DNA of 64,000 nt from Nostoc sp. WHI (lineage in GTDB: Bacteria; Cyanobacteriota; Cyanobacteriia; Cyanobacteriales; Nostocaceae): NCBI RefSeq assembly GCF_015714725.1, contig NZ_WBKM01000219.1, forward strand, positions 1-64,000. Reading direction: 5' to 3'. The notes under the pieces were generated by a model. The model was given only the letters and a program-made list of their open reading frames with translations, made no database searches and was not told the origin of the DNA. The translations under genes and the position numbers were made by a program. Positions 45,226 to 55,298 of this stretch are shown here, piece by piece. Position 1 is the first letter of the stretch. Each line of letters begins with the position of its first letter.

Positions 45226-46893
45226 CTACTTATGAGAGTTATACCAGGTTAATATACCTCCTGAAAAGACGATCGCTGCTAATCCCAAAAAAACTACCTG
45301 TAATCCCAGAAAGGTTTCTGCTACACCTGCTAAGGCTAAAGGTAAGGAGAGGGCAATATTAATTACATTGTTCTGCAAGCCAAAGACTTTACCCCGCATT
45401 TCTGGAGGTGTTTCTGTTTGGATTGCAGTTTGCATGGGAATCCCTACTAGCGCTCCAAAGACACCCAACAGTGCTAGAAGTAACACGACTAGCCACAGCT
45501 GGGTTGTAAATACTGACAGACCAATTAAGGATGCTGCCATACCTATACAACCGTACAGACTTAGTTGTATATAAGAGAAGCGTTGACCAAATTGACCGAG
45601 AATTGTTGCTCCAGCAGCGATGCCAACACCACCTGCTGCTAGTAAAAAGCCGAACTGGGAGGCTTTTAAATTGGGAATTATTTCTGCCATCCGAACGGCT
45701 AAAACAGTTAGTGCTGCAAAGACAGAAAATAAGATAATTAGCTGAAGCAAGGCATTACGAATGCGATGATTTGCTTTGAGGTAGCTGAAACCGTCCCGCA
45801 AGTCAGAGAATACATGGGGAAATTCTGTTTTGGGGTCGTGGGTTTTTTCGTTAGTCGCCAGCAGAAACAAAATTAGTCCAGCGATCGCATAACTACCACC
45901 AACTAAAAGTTCCTTACCTAAACCACCACTACCACCAATCTGCAACCAAAGTCTATCAGCGATCGCTAACAACGGTTCCCCGACGGCAAACCCAACAATC
46001 ACCGATGCCATCATTGTTGTCGTGTAAAGCGAATTTGCCGAGAGCAAATGCTGTTCTTCTACGACCAAAGGAATTGCCGTCTGTTCTGCTGGTGCAAAAA
46101 ACTGCGTCAGTGTGGAAACTAAAAAAGTTACACCCAGGATGATTATAAAACCTACTGGCAGCACTCCTATGGGTTGCCAATCATGAGTCAACCACAGCAA
46201 AAAGGGAATTGACAAAACTAGGATACCGCGCCAAACATTCGTTGCCACCAGCACAGCCTTTTTCGACCAGCGATCGACAAATACACCAGCAACGGAACCA
46301 AACAATACGGCTGGAATAGTAAAAGCCATCATCAAGGTTGATACCCAGCCACTAATACTCTGATCACTTGCTTTAAACTGAGTATTAATCAAGGCAATCA
46401 TCAGTACCAAATAAACTTTATCTGCTAGTTGACAGAAAACTTGGCCGCCCCAAAGAGCCAGGAAATTAGGATTTTTTAATACAGGCAAAAACCCCTGCTG
46501 TTTTACATTTCCTAAAACAGCATCTCCACCTAAACCAGACCCATTTAATTTCGGTGGTTCTTTTTCTGGAATAGTGGCTACTGGCAAACTCTGCCCATTA
46601 CGAACGCCGTTGCTATCTACCTCAGAAGTAGTTAATTGGTCTTCAGATTGTGTTTCTGATGGACTTGAAACATCAGTTTTTGGGATCTCCCCTGTCCAAC
46701 TTTGGTCGTTTTTAGAAACGTCTTTTGGGGACATTTCTTGACCATTGGTTTGACTAGGTGTAGACTTGGAAACCGCACTTAGGTGATTCCTGACTGTATG
46801 ATCTGATGCACTATTCTCTTTTTTGATGAGGCTTGGTGACAAAGGCAGGATTTTTCGATCCAAATCAGACGATTGCATCATGGTTGGCAGCAA
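45226..46893 (-). CDS. MFS transporter with long disordered N-terminus
   Basis: The 555-residue protein has a ~140-residue polar N-terminal part rich in Ser, Thr, Asn and Asp ([20 protein letters not shown]). Then come about 12 membrane helices with the MFS loop [19 protein letters not shown] near 205-223. The sequence resembles the enterobactin-exporter/macrolide-efflux group of MFS carriers; the substrate is not known. It overlaps the recO end by up to 29 bp; starts at 46881 or 46878 would shorten the overlap. Both genes are probably cotranscribed. Confidence 0.88.
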   Translation of the reverse strand: MLPTMMQSSDLDRKILPLSPSLIKKENSASDHTVRNHLSAVSKSTPSQTNGQEMSPKDVSKNDQSWTGEIPKTDVSSPSETQSEDQLTTSEVDSNGVRNGQSLPVATIPEKEPPKLNGSGLGGDAVLGNVKQQGFLPVLKNPNFLALWGGQVFCQLADKVYLVLMIALINTQFKASDQSISGWVSTLMMAFTIPAVLFGSVAGVFVDRWSKKAVLVATNVWRGILVLSIPFLLWLTHDWQPIGVLPVGFIIILGVTFLVSTLTQFFAPAEQTAIPLVVEEQHLLSANSLYTTTMMASVIVGFAVGEPLLAIADRLWLQIGGSGGLGKELLVGGSYAIAGLILFLLATNEKTHDPKTEFPHVFSDLRDGFSYLKANHRIRNALLQLIILFSVFAALTVLAVRMAEIIPNLKASQFGFLLAAGGVGIAAGATILGQFGQRFSYIQLSLYGCIGMAASLIGLSVFTTQLWLVVLLLALLGVFGALVGIPMQTAIQTETPPEMRGKVFGLQNNVINIALSLPLALAGVAETFLGLQVVFLGLAAIVFSGGILTWYNSHK

Positions 46894-47794
46894 AGTAAGA
46901 GTCGAGCAAGGTAGCAGAGCGAATAGGGCGACCTAATTGATACTGAGCATACTGGCGCAAAATCTGCTCAACAGATAACCAGTCATAATCTCTAGTACCA
47001 TCAATTTGCATTATCTCTGGTTGTGACAGATGTTGGAGCAAAACTAATTCCATAGCACCTAGACGACTAGAAATCACAGGTATTTCTTGCCGATGCACAA
47101 CAACTGTTTGGGAGCCAGGTTTTAGAGGTGATGGGATAATGGGGTGGTTGGGTGATGGAGAAAAAGATGAATTTCTTTGTATGCCTCTCTCCCTTTCCAC
47201 CTCTCTGTGTAAACTTTTCCAAGCTTCTAAGGAAACCGTTCCACCCGCAGGGATGCTAAATCCTACCTGCCAGTTGGGGTCTGTAAAGTCTGGCTTCAGG
47301 GGGCGTCCAGATAGGCAGCAGACTTGGACTTGCGGCGTTAGTCCTGCCAAGGCTAAAAGGTGAAATACCCCATGAGCTAGATGAGCCAAAACACCAGATG
47401 CATTTGCACTAGACAACGCCTCCAACCGATGGAGATGTTCATTGAACAACTCATAAAGTTCTTCTTGGGGTTGTTCGCTCAAAGCTTGACACAGTACTAT
47501 TTCTGCTAAATACTGACCAGCAGCCAGTTTTCCCAAATCTTTCGCTAAACCAGGATAAGTTTTTAACGTTTGTGCTTGAGTAATTTTATCAAGCGATCGC
47601 CCTTTCGCAATCAATAGTTCATTCACAACAAACATACCACTCCTACCACCCAGGCTGGAGTTGTGCTTGCGTGCCCCTGGAGCCACTGCTCGAATCAGCC
47701 CAAATTCCCGTGTCAAAATCGTGACTATTTTATCCGATTCTCCCAGCACCTGAGTTTTAAGATTAATTCCGGTTGCTTTGTAGGTTCTACTCAT
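46865..47794 (-). CDS. recO: DNA repair protein RecO
   Basis: RecO loads RecA onto SSB-coated gaps in the RecFOR pathway. The 309-residue protein starts [43 protein letters not shown], the OB-fold hallmark, and continues with the helical domain ([32 protein letters not shown]). A ~25-residue Ser/Pro-rich insert ([20 protein letters not shown]) at ~204-230 appears lineage-specific. Upstream lies a heptamer array, and deoC lies 114 bp further upstream on the same strand. Confidence 0.95.
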   Translation of the reverse strand: MSRTYKATGINLKTQVLGESDKIVTILTREFGLIRAVAPGARKHNSSLGGRSGMFVVNELLIAKGRSLDKITQAQTLKTYPGLAKDLGKLAAGQYLAEIVLCQALSEQPQEELYELFNEHLHRLEALSSANASGVLAHLAHGVFHLLALAGLTPQVQVCCLSGRPLKPDFTDPNWQVGFSIPAGGTVSLEAWKSLHREVERERGIQRNSSFSPSPNHPIIPSPLKPGSQTVVVHRQEIPVISSRLGAMELVLLQHLSQPEIMQIDGTRDYDWLSVEQILRQYAQYQLGRPIRSATLLDSYFAANHDAIV

Positions 47795-47862
47795 TAGTCA
47801 TTGGTCATTAGGTTAGGACAAAGAGAAAAGCCAAAGGCCAGAACTTCAAGGACAAATGACAT
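47795..47862. repeat. Heptamer units between recO and deoC
   Basis: ATTAGTCATTGGTCATTAGG begins at the recO start codon, and AAGGACAAATGACAT follows ~40 bp later, giving a short inverted pair of GTCAT/ATGAC arms. Here the array lies at a gene start, not at a stop. Confidence 0.75.
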
Positions 47863-47908
47863 AAAGACGCGCCCGTGCCTTCCCGCAGGTAAGAGGAGAG
47901 ACAAATAA

Positions 47909-48604
47909 CTATTCACCCTTTCCCAGGTTATCGCGCTGGCGGAGCAAATCAATACCGCGAGATGTGCCTAATCTAGTAGCACCCGCTACAATTAAATCTA
48001 GGGCTTGATCGATAGTACGGATACCGCCCGATGCTTTAATTCCCACTCTTTCTTTTGCTAATTCCTGCAAAAGTCGCACATCTGCGACTGTAGCCCCACC
48101 ATTCAAACCTGTACTAGTTTTTAAGAAAGCTGCTCCCGCCTCCATAGCTATTTCAGCAGCTATTTTTTTCTCCGCATCTGTCAACAGATTGGTTTCCAAA
48201 ATTACCTTGACAGTTTGCCCAGTTTCTTCACAAATTTCGGCAATCTCTCGGTGGACTTCTTCAATTTTACCAGCTTTCAACCAGCCCAAGTTCATTACCA
48301 CATCCAACTCAGTGGCCCCACTATCCGCCGCTTCTTGAGCCTCATATAGTTTCACGGCTGAAGTCGTCGCACCCGCAGGAAAGCCAATCACCGCACAGAC
48401 TTTCGGGTTCTTGCCGTGGAGGAGTTCGACTGCTTGTTTGATATAGGCAGGGTACAAGCAAACTGCCGCAAAATTAAATCTATATGCTTCTTCACACCAC
48501 TGCTCAACCTGCTCTGGAGTAGCCGTTGACGTTAACAGGGCGTGATCGATAAATGGCGCAATATCAATGTCTGGATAGTCTGCTGCCATCGTGTCTTCTG
48601 CCAC
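47909..48604 (-). CDS. deoC: Deoxyribose-phosphate aldolase
   Basis: DeoC splits 2-deoxyribose 5-phosphate into acetaldehyde and glyceraldehyde 3-phosphate. The 231-residue barrel shows [44 protein letters not shown] and the Schiff-base lysine in FLKTSTGL near residue 155, then [11 protein letters not shown]. An ATG five codons downstream is a possible alternative start. The gene ends 114 bp before recO. Confidence 0.95.
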   Translation of the reverse strand: MAEDTMAADYPDIDIAPFIDHALLTSTATPEQVEQWCEEAYRFNFAAVCLYPAYIKQAVELLHGKNPKVCAVIGFPAGATTSAVKLYEAQEAADSGATELDVVMNLGWLKAGKIEEVHREIAEICEETGQTVKVILETNLLTDAEKKIAAEIAMEAGAAFLKTSTGLNGGATVADVRLLQELAKERVGIKASGGIRTIDQALDLIVAGATRLGTSRGIDLLRQRDNLGKGE

Positions 48605-48760
48605 TAATTGATTATTAAAGTTTATAAAAAATTAAAACATTTCTTATATACGTATTAAACCACATTTATTACGAGTTTATCCTGAAAACAAACTGCTGAC
48701 TTGTCTTGAGATGTCGGCTTTGTAGATGTACCGTAATTATTATAAGTATTTAAGTTGACA

Positions 48761-49939
48761 TTAGACAGTAGTAAGGTTAAAAATATCAACAGTATTTTTA
48801 ACAGCAGTTCCTAAGAAGTCAAAAATACTTGTAGCTAACGCCTTCGATGCCAAATATGGTACGCCATTCCCAATAGTTTTAAACATATTTGTAAGCGACA
48901 TATCCTCTGGAAGCACAAAATTTGCAGGCAAAGATTGAATAGCTAAAGCTTCTGCCACAGATATTCGACGGATTTTATAGGGATGCAAATGTACTTCATT
49001 ATTTCCATAGCAAGCTGTCGGAGAGTAACGCCATCTGTGCAGACGTTTGAAAGACTTTTTAGAATCATCTCCTTCATCAATAGCAGCAAATCTTGTGATC
49101 CCTGCCCTTGGTTGAAAACAGTTTTCAGCATTGGGATGCTTCAGCACATTATTTTTTCTAAACCAGTATTCTACTGTGAGTTCTTGAGGTATGCCATCAG
49201 GACAAGGCATTATAGAATTTTCTTGAAATGGTTCACACTTACGCCAAGGGTAAGCAAAAACCTTTTTTTGAGGATATAAAATATGATTTCCCCAAGGAAA
49301 ATATCTCTCAGGTAGTAACTTTTCACTACCGAGTTTTATTCCTATATTTTTGATAAAATTATTTCGGAAACCAATGAGAATAATTCTTTCTCTATCCTGG
49401 GGTACACCGTATTCGATAGCATTAATTAACCGCTCTGTTAATATATAGCCTGCTTCCAATAATTGTTGCTTGAGCGATTCAAAAAATAAGCGGTGCTTTG
49501 TGGTTCTCCACAAACCCTTAACATTCTCAAATAAAAAGAAATCTGGAGTATTTAGGCAAATTAATTCAACATAAGAAGCCGAAAGCTTGCCATTATCTCC
49601 CAAATGTCCTCTATTTTTCCCCCCAATAGAAAAATCAGGACAAGGAGGCCCACCGATGAAACCAATTATATTATGAGATTTGCGGCAGTCTTTGACTAAT
49701 TCTTGAAGGCGTTGTGCTTGTAATCCTTGGGTAAATTTAGTTATGTCTCCTGCTTCCCCATGATAATATCCGTATTCTGGCAACGGTAGATTGAGAACTT
49801 GCCGTGAATAGCGGTATGCTGCCATGAATGGAGAAAAAATTTCATTGACATAAATAATATTAAAACCACTGGTTTCAAAACCTAAATCTAGGAAACCTGA
49901 GCCAGCAAAAAAGGAGAAGATACAAGGGCGATCGCTCAT
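48761..49939 (-). CDS. Orphan DNA cytosine-5 methyltransferase
   Basis: A type II m5C methyltransferase of 392 residues with motifs in order: I SFFAGSGFLDLGFE (9-22), IV GGPPC with nucleophilic Cys100, VI ENV (138-140), VIII QDRERIILIG (181-190), a target-recognition region ~200-320, IX RISVAEALAIQSLP and X GNGVPYLASKAL. No restriction endonuclease or very-short-patch gene is adjacent, so it looks solitary. The recognition site cannot be read from sequence. A methylase for CGATCG, the HIP1 core, exists in related cyanobacteria, but I do not claim this is it. Confidence 0.93.
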   Translation of the reverse strand: MSDRPCIFSFFAGSGFLDLGFETSGFNIIYVNEIFSPFMAAYRYSRQVLNLPLPEYGYYHGEAGDITKFTQGLQAQRLQELVKDCRKSHNIIGFIGGPPCPDFSIGGKNRGHLGDNGKLSASYVELICLNTPDFFLFENVKGLWRTTKHRLFFESLKQQLLEAGYILTERLINAIEYGVPQDRERIILIGFRNNFIKNIGIKLGSEKLLPERYFPWGNHILYPQKKVFAYPWRKCEPFQENSIMPCPDGIPQELTVEYWFRKNNVLKHPNAENCFQPRAGITRFAAIDEGDDSKKSFKRLHRWRYSPTACYGNNEVHLHPYKIRRISVAEALAIQSLPANFVLPEDMSLTNMFKTIGNGVPYLASKALATSIFDFLGTAVKNTVDIFNLTTV

Positions 49940-50214
49940 TCAATAACTAGTATTGTGAAATAGTTTTATCAGTATCATAATGCTTAAGAGTTTATACTTA
50001 CACGTACATCATCAATGAATACTTGAAAAATAATAAAAATAATCAAAACCTTCTTAAGTACTTAATATTAAATTTTACTTAATCTTTAACAAAAATGCCT
50101 GACAGAAAAAAAGTATAAAGCCACAATTAAATACAGGAGTTTTCAAGCTCCAATCATGTGTAAGACAACTATTGTCATTAAATAAAAAGTCGGGATACTT
50201 CGGACTAATTTTTT

Positions 50215-51486
50215 ATGCGAATTTTAATTTACTCCTACAATTACTATCCAGAGCCAATTGGTATTGCCCCACTGATGACTGAATTAGCAGAGGGACTAGT
50301 GAAACGTGGGCATCAAGTGCGCGTAGTCACTGCTATGCCCAACTACCCTGAGCGTCAAATTTACCAGGAATATCGGGGCAAGTGGTATCTCAACGAATAC
50401 AAAAATGGCGTTCAAATTCAACGCAGTTACGTTTGGATTCGTCCACAACCAAATCTATTAGATCGGGTATTACTAGATGCTAGTTTCGTTGTCACTAGTT
50501 TTGTGCCTGCCCTCATCGGTTGGCGTCCAGATGTTATTCTCTCAACCTCACCATCCTTGCCAAGCTGTGTACCAGTTGCTCTTTTAGGATGGTTACGTGG
50601 TTGCCCTGTGATTTTAAATCTACAAGATATTTTACCAGACGCAGCCGTCCATGTCGGTCTACTGAAAAATAAATTACTTATCCAATTGTTTACACTATTG
50701 GAAAAATTTGCTTACCATACTGCCAATAAAATTAGCGTCATCGCCGATGGGTTTGTGGACAATTTGCGATCTAAGGGCGTAGAAGCCGACAAAATTGTGC
50801 AAATTCCCAACTGGGTTGATGTAAATTTTATCCGCCCTTTGCCTAAAGAAAATAACCCTTTCCGCATAGCACATAATCTAAATGGCAAATTTGTAGTCCT
50901 GTATTCTGGTAATATTGCCCTAACCCAAGGCTTAGAAAGCGTCGTCAAAGCTGCTTCTGTATTACGCCATATCCCAGATATTGTTTTTGTGATCGTTGGA
51001 GAGGCACAAGGTTTACAGCGATTGCAACAAGAATGTCTAGACTGCGGTGCAGATAATGTTTTGCTACTGCCGTTTCAACCCCGCAAATATTTGCCACAAA
51101 TGTTGGCGGCTGCGGATGTTGGTTTGGTGGTGCAAAAGAAAAATATTGTATCCTTCAATATGCCATCAAAAATTCAAGTGCTACTTGCCAGTGGAAGAGC
51201 CTTAGTTGCTTCTGTCCCTGATAATGGTACGGCAGCAAGAGCCATCAGGCAAAGTGGCGGCGGAGTTATAGTTCCTCCAGAAGATCCCCAAGCTTTAGCA
51301 ATGGCAATTTTAGATTTGTACCAAAATCCCGAAAAAGTCAAAACTCTCGGTTATAAAAGTCGCCAATATGCAGTTGAACACTATGCTTTTGAGCAAGCTT
51401 TAAATCAGTATGAGTCCTTGTGTTACTCATTGAAGGCAAATCGTGGGGCAATTCAGTCCACAATAGTTACGAAACAAGAAGTTTAA
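50215..51486 (+). CDS. WcaI-like GT4 glycosyltransferase
   Basis: The 423-residue enzyme starts MRILIYSYNYYPEPIGIAPLMTELAEGLVKRGHQVRVVTAMPNYP, the signature of WcaI/WbuB-type transferases that build exopolysaccharide repeat units. The C-terminal donor domain has VLYSGNIALTQGLESVVKAA, PFQPRKYLPQMLAAADVGLVVQKKNIVSFNMPSKIQVLLASGRAL. A role in capsule or heterocyst-type polysaccharide is plausible but unproven. Start codon ATG 50215; no strong ribosome binding site. Confidence 0.9.
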   Translation: MRILIYSYNYYPEPIGIAPLMTELAEGLVKRGHQVRVVTAMPNYPERQIYQEYRGKWYLNEYKNGVQIQRSYVWIRPQPNLLDRVLLDASFVVTSFVPALIGWRPDVILSTSPSLPSCVPVALLGWLRGCPVILNLQDILPDAAVHVGLLKNKLLIQLFTLLEKFAYHTANKISVIADGFVDNLRSKGVEADKIVQIPNWVDVNFIRPLPKENNPFRIAHNLNGKFVVLYSGNIALTQGLESVVKAASVLRHIPDIVFVIVGEAQGLQRLQQECLDCGADNVLLLPFQPRKYLPQMLAAADVGLVVQKKNIVSFNMPSKIQVLLASGRALVASVPDNGTAARAIRQSGGGVIVPPEDPQALAMAILDLYQNPEKVKTLGYKSRQYAVEHYAFEQALNQYESLCYSLKANRGAIQSTIVTKQEV

Positions 51487-51661
51487 TCTCCGGTACTGAT
51501 GTTACATTACATACCTGTACTTTCAGGAAATTCGCTGATATGTTAGTCACAATCATCTTCTCAAAATCTAGGTAGCAGGAGATTTGAAGGGTGGCTAATT
51601 CTATAAAAAACATATAGCAACTAGACGAGCAAGTTTTCAAGTGCTTTGTTGAGCAAAAAAT

Positions 51662-51706
51662 CCCACGGCTTCACTTCATTCAAGCCGTGGGAAGGCCAAT
51701 TTTTTA
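51662..51706 (+). terminator. 10-bp GC-rich hairpin with T-run
   Basis: Perfect arms CCCACGGCTT and AAGCCGTGGG with a 10-nt loop; AAGGCCAATTTTTT follows. This fits an intrinsic terminator, about 180 bp downstream of the glycosyltransferase stop. Confidence 0.7.
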
Positions 51707-52082
51707 CATATTATACAATAGGAATGCTTTATTACGCCCAAATAACGACTAGTACGCTTATGCCAATCACACTTTCGGTAAATCATGTATTAGTGTGCTG
51801 TGTTGTATCGTAATTTTTAGTAGACAAGCCAAGACATAGATGTGGCCTTACTTACGAATTACTAGTACACTATGGCGGAAATGTACTAACTTTACATATT
51901 AGGCTGTTTCATAAATCTGCGTTTATTTTCGCCGGAAGTTCTCGCTGGAAAGCTATTGATTAATTTCTCGCTCCCCAATAGCCATCCGCAACTGCTTCTT
52001 GCTGATGCCGAAATTTGAACAGCCAATTGTCAAACTAGTCCCCATAAACACCTGTTTTTTTGTTAGTATTCAAAAAAACCTA

Positions 52083-52136
52083 TTGACACATTTTCAGATC
52101 AATTGTTTGTTGTTTGTAAGGAAATGTAAACAATTG
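52083..52136 (+). promoter_or_regulatory. Possible promoter/operator of rsfS
   Basis: TTGACA (52083-52088) is a good -35 element. A perfect inverted repeat CAATTGTTT (52100-52108) and AAACAATTG (52128-52136) with a 19-bp spacer lies where a -10 and a regulator site are expected. No clear -10 box is seen. Confidence 0.35.
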
Positions 52137-52166
52137 TTTCAAAAGAAAGAAAGCACCTGAGGTTTA

Positions 52167-52625
52167 ATGACTGATTATTTCCAAGGAAATTCCCCATTAC
52201 AGTCTATCTCACTGACGAAGAGTGCGGTGAGAAGCTTTGCCCAAACTGAAGAGGCGAGCGGAAAATTAGCCACAACCATTGCCGAAGCGGCATCAGAGCG
52301 GAAAGCGGGTGAGATTTTATTGCTCAGAGTAGCAGAGGTATCTTACTTAGCTGATTACTTTGTGATGATGACTGGCTATTCTAGGGTACAGGTAAGGGCG
52401 ATCGCTCAAGCAATTGAAGGAAAAGTTGAAAGTGAGTTGCAACGGCGTCCCCTAAGGATAGAAGGAAAAGCCGAGGGGAGTTGGGTATTACAAGACTACG
52501 GTGATGTGATCGTTCACATCATGATGCCCAAAGAACGAGAGTTTTATAATTTAGAAGCGTTCTGGATTCATGCAGAGCGTATTTCCCTTCCAGAATCTGA
52601 TGAGGGTGAGGGTAAGCCAACATGA
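52167..52625 (+). CDS. rsfS: Ribosomal silencing factor RsfS
   Basis: RsfS binds L14 and blocks subunit joining when nutrients fall. The 152-residue protein has a ~35-residue N-terminal extension and then the RsfS core: [55 protein letters not shown] and [25 protein letters not shown] later start at an internal codon is possible. The stop overlaps the next ATG (ATGA), so it is coupled with the ycf36-like gene. Confidence 0.95.
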   Translation: MTDYFQGNSPLQSISLTKSAVRSFAQTEEASGKLATTIAEAASERKAGEILLLRVAEVSYLADYFVMMTGYSRVQVRAIAQAIEGKVESELQRRPLRIEGKAEGSWVLQDYGDVIVHIMMPKEREFYNLEAFWIHAERISLPESDEGEGKPT

Positions 52626-53122
52626 TTAGGTCTTCGGTTTCAAATTGTCCAGTTCCTACAGACCAACAACCGCTCAATGAGTACGAAGAGTTAAAAACTT
52701 CCTGGCTGTTTCGTGATAGCACTTTAGATTGGCGCAAATATATCACGAAAATGGTTTGGATTTGGGGTTTATCTTGGCTAATAGCAGGCCCTGTGGCCGC
52801 AGCAAGTTTTTCTCCACAAAAGTACGTTGCACATTTTATCCTCTGTGGTGCAGCAGGAGCAAGCGTTGGGGTAGTGCTGGCACTTGTGAGATTGTACTTA
52901 GGCTGGTTCTACGTGCGTGATCGCCTTTGCAATTCTACAGTATTTTATGAAGAGTCAGGCTGGTACGATGGCCAAACTTGGACGAAACCACAGGAAGTTC
53001 TCAACCGCGATCGCTTAATTGTCGCATACGAAATCAAACCTATTTTGCAGCGATTACAATTTACCTTTGCTGGCTTGGCGGGAATGTTAGTTACTGGTAC
53101 TATAGTTTGGCATTTGTTATAA
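52622..53122 (+). CDS. CGLD27/Ycf36 (DUF1230) membrane protein
   Basis: A 166-residue family conserved in cyanobacteria, algae and plants (CGLD27, plastid ycf36); the function is not settled. It has [24 protein letters not shown] at 7-30 and two membrane helices (~44-63 and ~70-93), then [38 protein letters not shown] and a final hydrophobic helix. It overlaps rsfS by four bases, as in other cyanobacteria. A heptamer array starts 7 bp after the stop. Confidence 0.93.
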   Translation: MIRSSVSNCPVPTDQQPLNEYEELKTSWLFRDSTLDWRKYITKMVWIWGLSWLIAGPVAAASFSPQKYVAHFILCGAAGASVGVVLALVRLYLGWFYVRDRLCNSTVFYEESGWYDGQTWTKPQEVLNRDRLIVAYEIKPILQRLQFTFAGLAGMLVTGTIVWHLL

Positions 53123-53125
53123 AAA

Positions 53126-53192
53126 CGGTCATTAGTCATTAGTCATTAGCTAAGGACTAATGACTAATGACTAATGACTAATAACTAATAAA
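53126..53192. repeat. Inverted-arm heptamer array after the ycf36-like gene
   Basis: Three GTCATTA units, a GCTAAGGAC loop and four CTAATGA units; here both arms are exact complements (TCATTAG and CTAATGA). It lies ~20 bp before the asparaginase start. Confidence 0.93.
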
Positions 53193-53211
53193 AGGTAATA
53201 AATATTAACCC

Positions 53212-54165
53212 ATGACAATGGGAAAACGAACTCAAGCCACAGCACTAGAAGTACGGTTGCTGCGGGAAGGCATTATTGAATCCAGGCATATAGTACAAGC
53301 TGTTGTATGCGACGAACGGGGACGGGTTCTAACCGTTGCCGGAAACTCTGAAACTGCTGCATTTATTCGTTCAGCGCTCAAACCATTTCAGGCACTCGCA
53401 GTCACCACCACAGGCACACTGGAACGCTATAACCTCAGCGATCGCGACTTAGCAATAATCACAAGTTCCCACAAAGGAACAATAGAGCAAGTCCGACAGG
53501 TATTTAACATCCTTTGGCGGGCAGATATTGACCCGACTACACTCCAATGTCCGATTTCTGAAGGTAAGCGGAGTAGTCTGGAATACAATTGCTCTGGTAA
53601 ACATGCAGGGATGTTAGCCGTTTGTCAGCAACGCCATTGGCCCTTGAATAACTACTTAGAACGCAAGCACCCAATACAGCAGTTGATTTTGGGCAAAGTA
53701 GCAGAGTTGTTGCGAATGCCAGCTGAGGAATTTATCAGCGCTCATGATGACTGTGGCGCTCCAACTTATCTAATGCAAATTGGTCATATGGCGTCTTTGT
53801 ATGCCCTACTAGCCTCTAGTACCAACTTGGATATGGAGCGCATTGTCCGTGCTATGACGCATCACCCCGCTATGGTAGCAGGAGATGGAGAATTTGACAC
53901 GGAACTGATGCGCTTAACTCCAGGGGAACTGGTCAGCAAAACTGGTGCCGAAGGAGTGCAGTGCATTGGTAGACTCGGTGAAGGCTTGGGATTGGCAATC
54001 AAAGTCATGGATGGGGCAAAACGAGCAAAACATGCTGTTGCTATTCACTTGCTTCAGCAAATGGGTTGGATTAGTCCCAGCGCCGCAGAAAGTCTCTCAG
54101 AAAAGTTTGTCACCTTGGGTAAATACAAGCGTTTAGAAGTAATTGGAGAATTATCATTTTTGTAG
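53212..54165 (+). CDS. L-asparaginase II-type protein
   Basis: The 317-residue protein belongs to the asparaginase family found in Rhizobium AnsA-like enzymes (Pfam Asparaginase_II), unrelated in sequence to the E. coli type. Conserved pieces are LREGIIESRHIVQAVVCDERG, AAFIRSALKPFQALA, SSHKGTIEQV, LEYNCSGKHAGMLA and HDDCGAPTYL, with Cys in YNCSGKH and the Ser/Lys pair in SGK. It probably hydrolyses asparagine to aspartate and ammonia. It follows rsfS and the ycf36-like gene on one strand. Confidence 0.92.
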   Translation: MTMGKRTQATALEVRLLREGIIESRHIVQAVVCDERGRVLTVAGNSETAAFIRSALKPFQALAVTTTGTLERYNLSDRDLAIITSSHKGTIEQVRQVFNILWRADIDPTTLQCPISEGKRSSLEYNCSGKHAGMLAVCQQRHWPLNNYLERKHPIQQLILGKVAELLRMPAEEFISAHDDCGAPTYLMQIGHMASLYALLASSTNLDMERIVRAMTHHPAMVAGDGEFDTELMRLTPGELVSKTGAEGVQCIGRLGEGLGLAIKVMDGAKRAKHAVAIHLLQQMGWISPSAAESLSEKFVTLGKYKRLEVIGELSFL

Positions 54166-54211
54166 TTGCCAAACTCTTGACTATAGGTTATGCTAGAAAA
54201 GTCAAGAGCGA

Positions 54212-54288
<77 letters not shown>

Positions 54289-54302
54289 AATACAAAAATA
54301 AT

Positions 54303-54344
54303 GAAACCCTGTAATCAGAGAAGATTAGGGGGTTTTGTTTTATG
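54303..54344 (+). terminator. Terminator after tRNA-fMet
   Basis: AAACCCTGTAATC can pair with GATTAGGGGGTTT, with AGAGAA as the loop, and GTTTT follows. It lies 15 bp after the tRNA. Confidence 0.8.
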
Positions 54345-54422
54345 CTGATTGTCAACTTGATCTCACGGATGGACACAAAGCTTAGAGGAGACATAGCTAA
54401 ACAAGCATCTGTTCTTCATGCC

Positions 54423-54866
54423 TTAAAACGTGGTTGGCTCAGTTTGATTTGGTGGCTTTAACCCATAGGTTCTGTTTAGAAAAACAGTAACACTAGTAAG
54501 AATGAGATCTGACGAGAAGAAGCATACAGAGATCCAGGAATTTTCATCAATTTGATTATTTGTAAATAGTACGCGCTCAAGAAATCTGTCTAGTTTGGAT
54601 ACTAAATAGCCAGAAAAGAATGTCGCTACTACTTTTGCTAATTCACTAAAAGTTTTCTCTTCCTCCTCGCTAACAGGTGATCCAGCGTTCCCAAATACCC
54701 AGCCGATTAGAGCACCTAATAAGCTGATTAGCAAATTAAGCCAAACTCGCTCCGGAGCAATTTTAAACAAACAGGTAAAAAGAATACTACTAAAGAATAT
54801 TGCAGTGAAATTTATTGATAGAATGTTCTGCTTGTTTCCCGATAAAGATTCAAGAAATTTCATCAT
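54423..54866 (-). CDS. Membrane protein of unknown function
   Basis: The 147-residue protein has about three hydrophobic segments (near 17-37, 42-60 and 118-130). The loop between them is acidic (SPVSEEEEKTFSELAKVVATFFSGYLVSKLDRFLERVLF). No known domain was recognised. Convergent with the tRNA gene; the start MMKFLESLS has no strong ribosome binding site. Confidence 0.6.
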   Translation of the reverse strand: MMKFLESLSGNKQNILSINFTAIFFSSILFTCLFKIAPERVWLNLLISLLGALIGWVFGNAGSPVSEEEEKTFSELAKVVATFFSGYLVSKLDRFLERVLFTNNQIDENSWISVCFFSSDLILTSVTVFLNRTYGLKPPNQTEPTTF

Positions 54867-55298
54867 TACACGTTTCCATATATGAAATTGCCAAGTGTTC
54901 GAGTAACTGAATTCTAAGTCAGTTATATACAGAAAATAACCGCATATTTACTTAAGAGTTACAAATATATAGAAAGTTTCCGCATAACATCCCTTTTCAG
55001 ATAATATCCATACTTTTTCCGTATACTAAACTGTTTGAAAGAGAAAATCATAGAAAATCTTGACCTGTTTTATATCTTTTCAATAGATATATTTATTGGC
55101 TACTGTAGCAAAATACACCTTTTTAAGGCTGATAAAAGACAGCGCAAACCGCGTTCGAGACAATATAGGAATGCTTGGAAGTTAATCTTACAAGCATCTG
55201 TAGGTAAAGAAAGTTGTGTTCGATCGCCTGTTAAATTCAGAGAAGCAGGTTTTTGATCTATTCTGGAAGAAATAGCCATCTAAAAGGCGCGGAGAATC
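54867..55298. other. Intergenic region with one doubtful short frame
   Basis: The only open frame is 55035-55256 (73 codons from TTG). Its N-terminal part is hydrophobic and its end basic (KADKRQRKPRSRQYRNAWKL). I see no family match and a rare start, so it may be a relic or noise. Confidence 0.4.

Larger units (their letters stand above)
51487..52166. other. 680-bp intergenic region with a hairpin
   Basis: No gene was found. A strong hairpin CCCACGGCTT (51662-51671) / AAGCCGTGGG (51682-51691) is followed by AATTTTTTACA and could terminate transcription of the glycosyltransferase or an RNA. Its sequence is reminiscent of IS605-type end hairpins. An inverted repeat CAATTGTTT (52100-52108) / AAACAATTG (52128-52136) lies close to rsfS. 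Confidence 0.55.
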
